A stretch of 64,000 nucleotides of DNA from Aureibaculum flavum. GTDB lineage: Bacteria > Bacteroidota > Bacteroidia > Flavobacteriales > Flavobacteriaceae. The notes below the pieces were generated by a model that saw nothing but the letters and a program-made list of their open reading frames with translations, was not told the origin of the DNA and searched no databases. Below are positions 61,100-64,000 of this stretch, piece after piece. The stretch spans positions 186,001 to 250,000 of the forward strand of contig NZ_JAEHFJ010000002.1 in assembly GCF_016406085.1 (NCBI RefSeq), in the 5' to 3' direction. The position numbers and the translations under genes were made by a program. Within the stretch, counting starts at the first letter, position 1. Each line of letters opens with the position of its first letter.

Positions 61100-61175
61100 T
61101 GTCCCTTGAGGATTAGTGAAAAATAAAATATATTTTGTTTTGAAGCTACCGAGTCGAGCTCATAGGGGTGTTTAC
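61100..61175. repeat. dispersed intergenic repeat, family A (copy 2)
   Basis: This 76-bp stretch shares with 28493-28569 the order TGTCCC-TTGAG, AAATATATTTTGTTT, and GAGCTCATAGGGGTGTTTA. Divergence is spread over the element. It sits in the gap between the ABC ATPase and PadR genes; just upstream is a small CTCCG/CGGAG hairpin at about 61038-61054. Confidence 0.7.
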
Positions 61176-61247
61176 ATTACAAAAGACATTCAAATAGGTT
61201 TCCTGTTTTTAAATAAAAATTAATCTTTATTTTAATACCTAATTTTC

Positions 61248-61277
61248 TTATGTATATAAAATAATTATGTATATTTG
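61248..61277 (+). promoter_or_regulatory. padR promoter with duplicated TTATGTATAT box
   Basis: TTATGTATAT occurs at 61248-61257 and again at 61265-61274, 17 bp apart. The second copy overlaps a -7 element, TATATTTG (61270-61277), only 4 bp before the PadR ATG at 61282. A bound PadR could therefore repress its own operon. The layout also implies a leaderless transcript. Confidence 0.55.
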
Positions 61278-61281
61278 GTAT

Positions 61282-61614
61282 ATGGGAAATCAGAAATTAT
61301 ATAAAGGCACACTGCAAACCATTATCCTGCAACTGTTAGAGCAACAGGATAAGATGTATGGTTATGAAATTACCCAGAAGGTAAAAGAACTCACCAAAGG
61401 TGAGTTAAAAATTACCGAAGGTGCCCTCTACCCTGCCCTACACAAATTAGAGGCTGAAGGATTGCTAGATGTTGAAATCATTAACATTGGCAATCGCCTT
61501 CGTAAATACTACAAACTTACCGAACAAGGAACTAAAGAAACAGTAAATCGTTTGGCCGAATTAGAGACTTTTTTAAAGACCATGCAAACCATTATTAACC
61601 CTAAATTGGCTTAA
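61282..61614 (+). CDS. PadR-family transcriptional regulator
   Basis: This 110-residue winged-helix protein (MGNQKLYKGTLQTIILQLLE) has the family motif MYGYEITQKVKEL followed by ITEGALYPALHKLEAEGLL. It ends with a dimerisation helix. The ATG at 61282 is used because the promoter -7 box overlaps the upstream in-frame ATG (61267). PadR proteins usually repress until a ligand binds. It is 1 bp from the first of three membrane-protein genes, so it most likely controls and is co-expressed with them. Confidence 0.92.
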   Translation: MGNQKLYKGTLQTIILQLLEQQDKMYGYEITQKVKELTKGELKITEGALYPALHKLEAEGLLDVEIINIGNRLRKYYKLTEQGTKETVNRLAELETFLKTMQTIINPKLA

Positions 61615-61615
61615 T

Positions 61616-62281
61616 ATGGAGTTAACAAAACAACAAATCGCTTTTATTGATAACTACTTAAAAGATAAAGGCGTTAAGTATTGGGATATCAAATTGGAAT
61701 TGATTGATCATATAGTCAGTGATGTTGAACATGAAATAAATTTTGAGAATAAGAATTTTGATGATGCTTTTAGGTATAGTATTGAAAAGTGGAAAAGTCA
61801 GCTTAGGTTATCAACCAATTGGATGACTGGATTAGCCAATTCTAGGCCAAAAATTATAATTCAAAAAGCAAAAAAAATATTTTCAAAATGGTTCATTTTA
61901 TATTTATTATTTGGGCTTTTACCTTTAATCTTAAATAAAAACACATTTAATGGTTTAAATGAACTCATAATCGATTCCCAATTTATTATAACTTTTGTGA
62001 TATCGAGTATACTCCTTATATCTAACACATTGCTCATATTCTGGTTTTTAAAAATAGATATAAATAGAATAAAAAGCACCTATCGCTTTTTGTTTAATTC
62101 GCAAGCTTTTTCATATTTAATCTTAACACCATTTATTGTCGGTGAGTTTTTTTATCAAGGAGGAGCTCTATTTTTAGAACCATGGATTGTTAGTTTTATT
62201 GGACTGCAAGCTGTATCCGTATTTTTTGGTTATCAAATGTTTAAGAAGCATCACGGTTTGTTTAAAAATAAGGTATCATGA
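61616..62281 (+). CDS. PadR-linked membrane protein, paralogue 1 of 3
   Basis: This 221-residue protein opens MELTKQQIAFIDNYLKDKG, followed by YWDIKLELIDHIVSDVEHE. A soluble helical N-domain of about 85 residues leads into four or more transmembrane segments (FILYLLFGLLPLIL, FIITFVISSILLIS and others). The N-domain is shared, with clear sequence identity, with the two following genes. It recalls in layout the HAAS-type domains next to PadR regulators in Firmicutes, but that link is inference. The ATG is 1 bp after the PadR stop, and the stop overlaps the next gene by 4 bp. Confidence 0.75.
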   Translation: MELTKQQIAFIDNYLKDKGVKYWDIKLELIDHIVSDVEHEINFENKNFDDAFRYSIEKWKSQLRLSTNWMTGLANSRPKIIIQKAKKIFSKWFILYLLFGLLPLILNKNTFNGLNELIIDSQFIITFVISSILLISNTLLIFWFLKIDINRIKSTYRFLFNSQAFSYLILTPFIVGEFFYQGGALFLEPWIVSFIGLQAVSVFFGYQMFKKHHGLFKNKVS

Positions 62282-62910
62282 AACTAACAAAACAACAAAT
62301 CGCTTTTATTGATATTTTTCTCATGGAGAAAAATATAAAATATTTAGACGTAAGGTTTGAACTATTAGATCATTTAGTAAGTGATTTTGAAAACTATGAT
62401 AATATTGACTTAAATAAGTATCTTAACTCAAAGATAAATTTTATAAATAATTTCACAGAGAAAAGGAAGAGTTCTATTCATTGGTCCTATCAAAAACAAT
62501 TGTGGTTACGTTTTTTCGATTTTTTTATAAAAATAAAATATGTATACATTTCAATTTTATCATTTATGTACACTTATATTTTAGTCTTTAAATTTGAAAC
62601 TAAAACGGCATTATTACTGGCATTTATTCCAATTTGTATAATGCAAGTTATCAGTTGGTTCTTTGCTTACAACTTTAAAAACAAAGAAAACAAAAAACTA
62701 ATCTCAGCTCTTTATATCGCTAATATCATGTCTCTACCTTCTTTATTCTTATATGTAGTAACTCCGATAAAAGATATTCTAAATCAAAACAAAATACTAT
62801 TCTTTATTTATTGTTTTGTTGGTATTTGTCTAAATATAGCTGGTTTAATTGAAGTTAGTTTAAAAAGAAAAGCAACTTTAAAAAAATATAAAATCTTGTT
62901 GAGTAACTGA
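62278..62910 (+). CDS. PadR-linked membrane protein, paralogue 2 of 3
   Basis: This 210-residue protein opens MKLTKQQIAFIDIFLMEKN, then YLDVRFELLDHLVSDFENY. The ELxDHxVSD box is identical in shape to that of paralogue 1. About five hydrophobic segments follow. It overlaps paralogue 1 by 4 bp (ATGA) and paralogue 3 by 1 bp (TGATG), so all three are coupled. Beyond the shared N-domain the membrane part is divergent. Confidence 0.72.
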   Translation: MKLTKQQIAFIDIFLMEKNIKYLDVRFELLDHLVSDFENYDNIDLNKYLNSKINFINNFTEKRKSSIHWSYQKQLWLRFFDFFIKIKYVYISILSFMYTYILVFKFETKTALLLAFIPICIMQVISWFFAYNFKNKENKKLISALYIANIMSLPSLFLYVVTPIKDILNQNKILFFIYCFVGICLNIAGLIEVSLKRKATLKKYKILLSN

Positions 62911-63605
62911 TGCAACTAACAAAACAACACATAGCATCACTCTTTACTTTCACAGAAAAACATTATGTGGAATGGTACGACCTACAAACAGAATTGGTAG
63001 ATCATCTTGCAAATGATATAGAACAAATTTGGAAAGAAGAACCAAACTTAACTTTTACAGAAGCTCGAAACAAATCTTTTAAAAAGTTTGGGGTTTTCGG
63101 CTTTTCAGAATTAGTTAAAAAAAGACAAAATGCACTTAATAAAAAATATTGGAAGTTAATTTTAAAAGAGTTTAAATTATTTTTTAGTCTCCCTAAAATA
63201 CTCTTGACTGCTTTTTTAATAGCCTCTTACTTTTCTATTCTTAATTATTTAGAAAACATAAACGCTTTAATTATAGTATCACTTGGCCTATTTGTAATTA
63301 TTGAATTTATTTTTCTCTTTGTTCTAACAAAAAAAATAAAAAGAAAACACAAAACAACAGGTAAAAAATGGCTTGTTGAAAATACTTTTGCCTCACTTGG
63401 CGGATTTGCATTTTTAGGAATAACTCCAATTCAAATTTTCCAATTAATAAACTATACTCTCATAATAAATTATTGGGGCAAGTGGTTCATAGCAACCATC
63501 ATTGTATGTTTTGGTATATTTTTATTTATTGGTATTAGAATTATTCCAAAAAAAATAACGTCTTATATGGTTAAAAACTATCCAGAATATCAGCCCATCC
63601 TATAA
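62910..63605 (+). CDS. PadR-linked membrane protein, paralogue 3 of 3
   Basis: This 231-residue protein opens MQLTKQHIASLFTFTEKH, then WYDLQTELVDHLANDIEQI. It keeps the ELxDHxxxD box but is the most divergent in the first helix. Four or five hydrophobic segments follow (ILLTAFLIASYFSIL, IVSLGLFVIIEFIFLFVL and others). It ends 83 bp before the sprE-like gene. Function is unknown, and no catalytic motif is seen. Confidence 0.72.
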   Translation: MQLTKQHIASLFTFTEKHYVEWYDLQTELVDHLANDIEQIWKEEPNLTFTEARNKSFKKFGVFGFSELVKKRQNALNKKYWKLILKEFKLFFSLPKILLTAFLIASYFSILNYLENINALIIVSLGLFVIIEFIFLFVLTKKIKRKHKTTGKKWLVENTFASLGGFAFLGITPIQIFQLINYTLIINYWGKWFIATIIVCFGIFLFIGIRIIPKKITSYMVKNYPEYQPIL

Positions 63606-63688
63606 ATTCCATTATATTTGAGTTTTTGTAACAACACCACACAATAATTCCATTTTTTTTTAGTTACACTACTAGACAAACTCAAATT

Positions 63689-64000
63689 TTGATTAAAAAG
63701 TTTCCCCTCTGGCTTTTCATTAGTGCATTTTTACTTATTCTCATTAGTTGCTCAACTAAAAAGAATAATCTGGTAAGTAGAAACATGCATGCTTTATCTA
63801 CCAAGTATAATGTTCTATACAATGGTCAAGTTGCTTATGACCAAGCTAAATTACAATTAGACGACAAATATGCGGACAACTTTTGGGAGTTACTTCCAAT
63901 TGAACCACTAAAAATTGAAGAAGATGATAAGGATATTTTAATTAATCCCTCATCACCTCCTAAAGATAAAAATGGTGATACAGAGAGTACAGCTACCGGT
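63689..64000 (+). CDS. sprE: SprE/PorW-like gliding-motility and type IX secretion lipoprotein, N-terminal part (cut by window edge)
   Basis: An open frame runs from a stop at 63629-63631 to the window end. No ATG precedes a lipoprotein signal, so TTG at 63689 is taken as start: (M)IKKFPLWLFISAFLLIL followed by ISC. After the lipid cysteine the sequence reads STKKNNLVSRNMHALSTKYN, then VLYNGQVAYDQAKLQLDDKY and NFWELLPIEPL. This block resembles my recollection of the start of flavobacterial SprE (PorW), an outer-membrane-linked TPR lipoprotein needed for gliding and type IX secretion. The rest, including the TPRs, is outside the window. The gene was not captured by simple ATG-based reading because of its start codon. 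Confidence 0.75.
   Translation, partial: MIKKFPLWLFISAFLLILISCSTKKNNLVSRNMHALSTKYNVLYNGQVAYDQAKLQLDDKYADNFWELLPIEPLKIEEDDKDILINPSSPPKDKNGDTESTATG

Noticed and set aside
1-64000. tRNA, rRNA or other structured RNA genes
   Set aside because: Gaps were scanned by eye for T-loop and acceptor patterns, and none was convincing. Small tRNA genes in such gaps could still be missed by eye.

Overview
The window reads as chromosome of a marine-type member of the Flavobacteriaceae (Bacteroidota). The evidence is low G+C, many short lipoproteins with N-terminal lipoboxes, promoters of the Bacteroidota type (TAnnTTTG near -7), a DnaE with a fused N-terminal proofreading exonuclease, a long-tailed S16 protein, a SusC-like TonB-box module, and the start of a gliding/type IX secretion lipoprotein (SprE/PorW-like) at the right edge. 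No tRNA, rRNA, CRISPR array, prophage or insertion sequence was found.

Layout. 1-8468 (minus strand) is a specialised-lipid locus. A flavoprotein, a secreted YceI lipocalin, a second flavoprotein, a methyltransferase, a type III polyketide synthase and a FabL-like enoyl reductase come first in transcription order. They are followed by a MepB/lipoprotein pair, a dedicated FabZ-like dehydratase, a beta-ketoacyl synthase, an acyl carrier protein and a phosphopantetheinyl transferase cut by the left edge. The set predicts a small FAS-II line that builds an acyl starter, a type III PKS that folds it into a phenolic or pyrone lipid, and tailoring by methylation and hydroxylation. 8598-21670 is mostly housekeeping: tag, a GyrI-like protein, dipeptidyl peptidase III, rsgA, an oxidoreductase, an NhaC antiporter, era, and two thioredoxin-fold lipoproteins. 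21974-28450 is one giant alpha-2-macroglobulin-like gene. 28580-46075 holds a nuclease-like protein, a cold-shock protein, dnaE, a BNR/sortilin-like protein, kdsB, rpsP-rimM-trmN6, a saccharopine-dehydrogenase-like gene, pckA and dinB.

46190-52317 has two different glutamate dehydrogenases flanking a PEP-synthase-like protein that carries two receiver-like domains. 52523-58543 is a compact plus-strand run: pheS, a retropepsin-like protease, a purM relative and a ThuA/sugar-dehydrogenase/cytochrome c fusion. 58791-63605 holds an ABC exporter pair, then a PadR regulator followed immediately by three overlapping paralogous membrane proteins. sprE-like starts at 63689.

The parts most worth a second look are the type III PKS/FAS-II operon, the PadR plus triple-membrane-protein operon, the GDH/receiver-ATP-grasp/GDH block, the macroglobulin with a TonB-box insert, and a perfect 22-bp palindrome just upstream of the pckA promoter. 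Several intergenic regions carry short dispersed repeats that recur inside this window. Gaps over about 200 bp not given their own entry (9304-9441, 18732-18916, 50738-50973) show no gene or clear signal beyond those listed. All functional calls come from reading motifs by eye; no database search was run.
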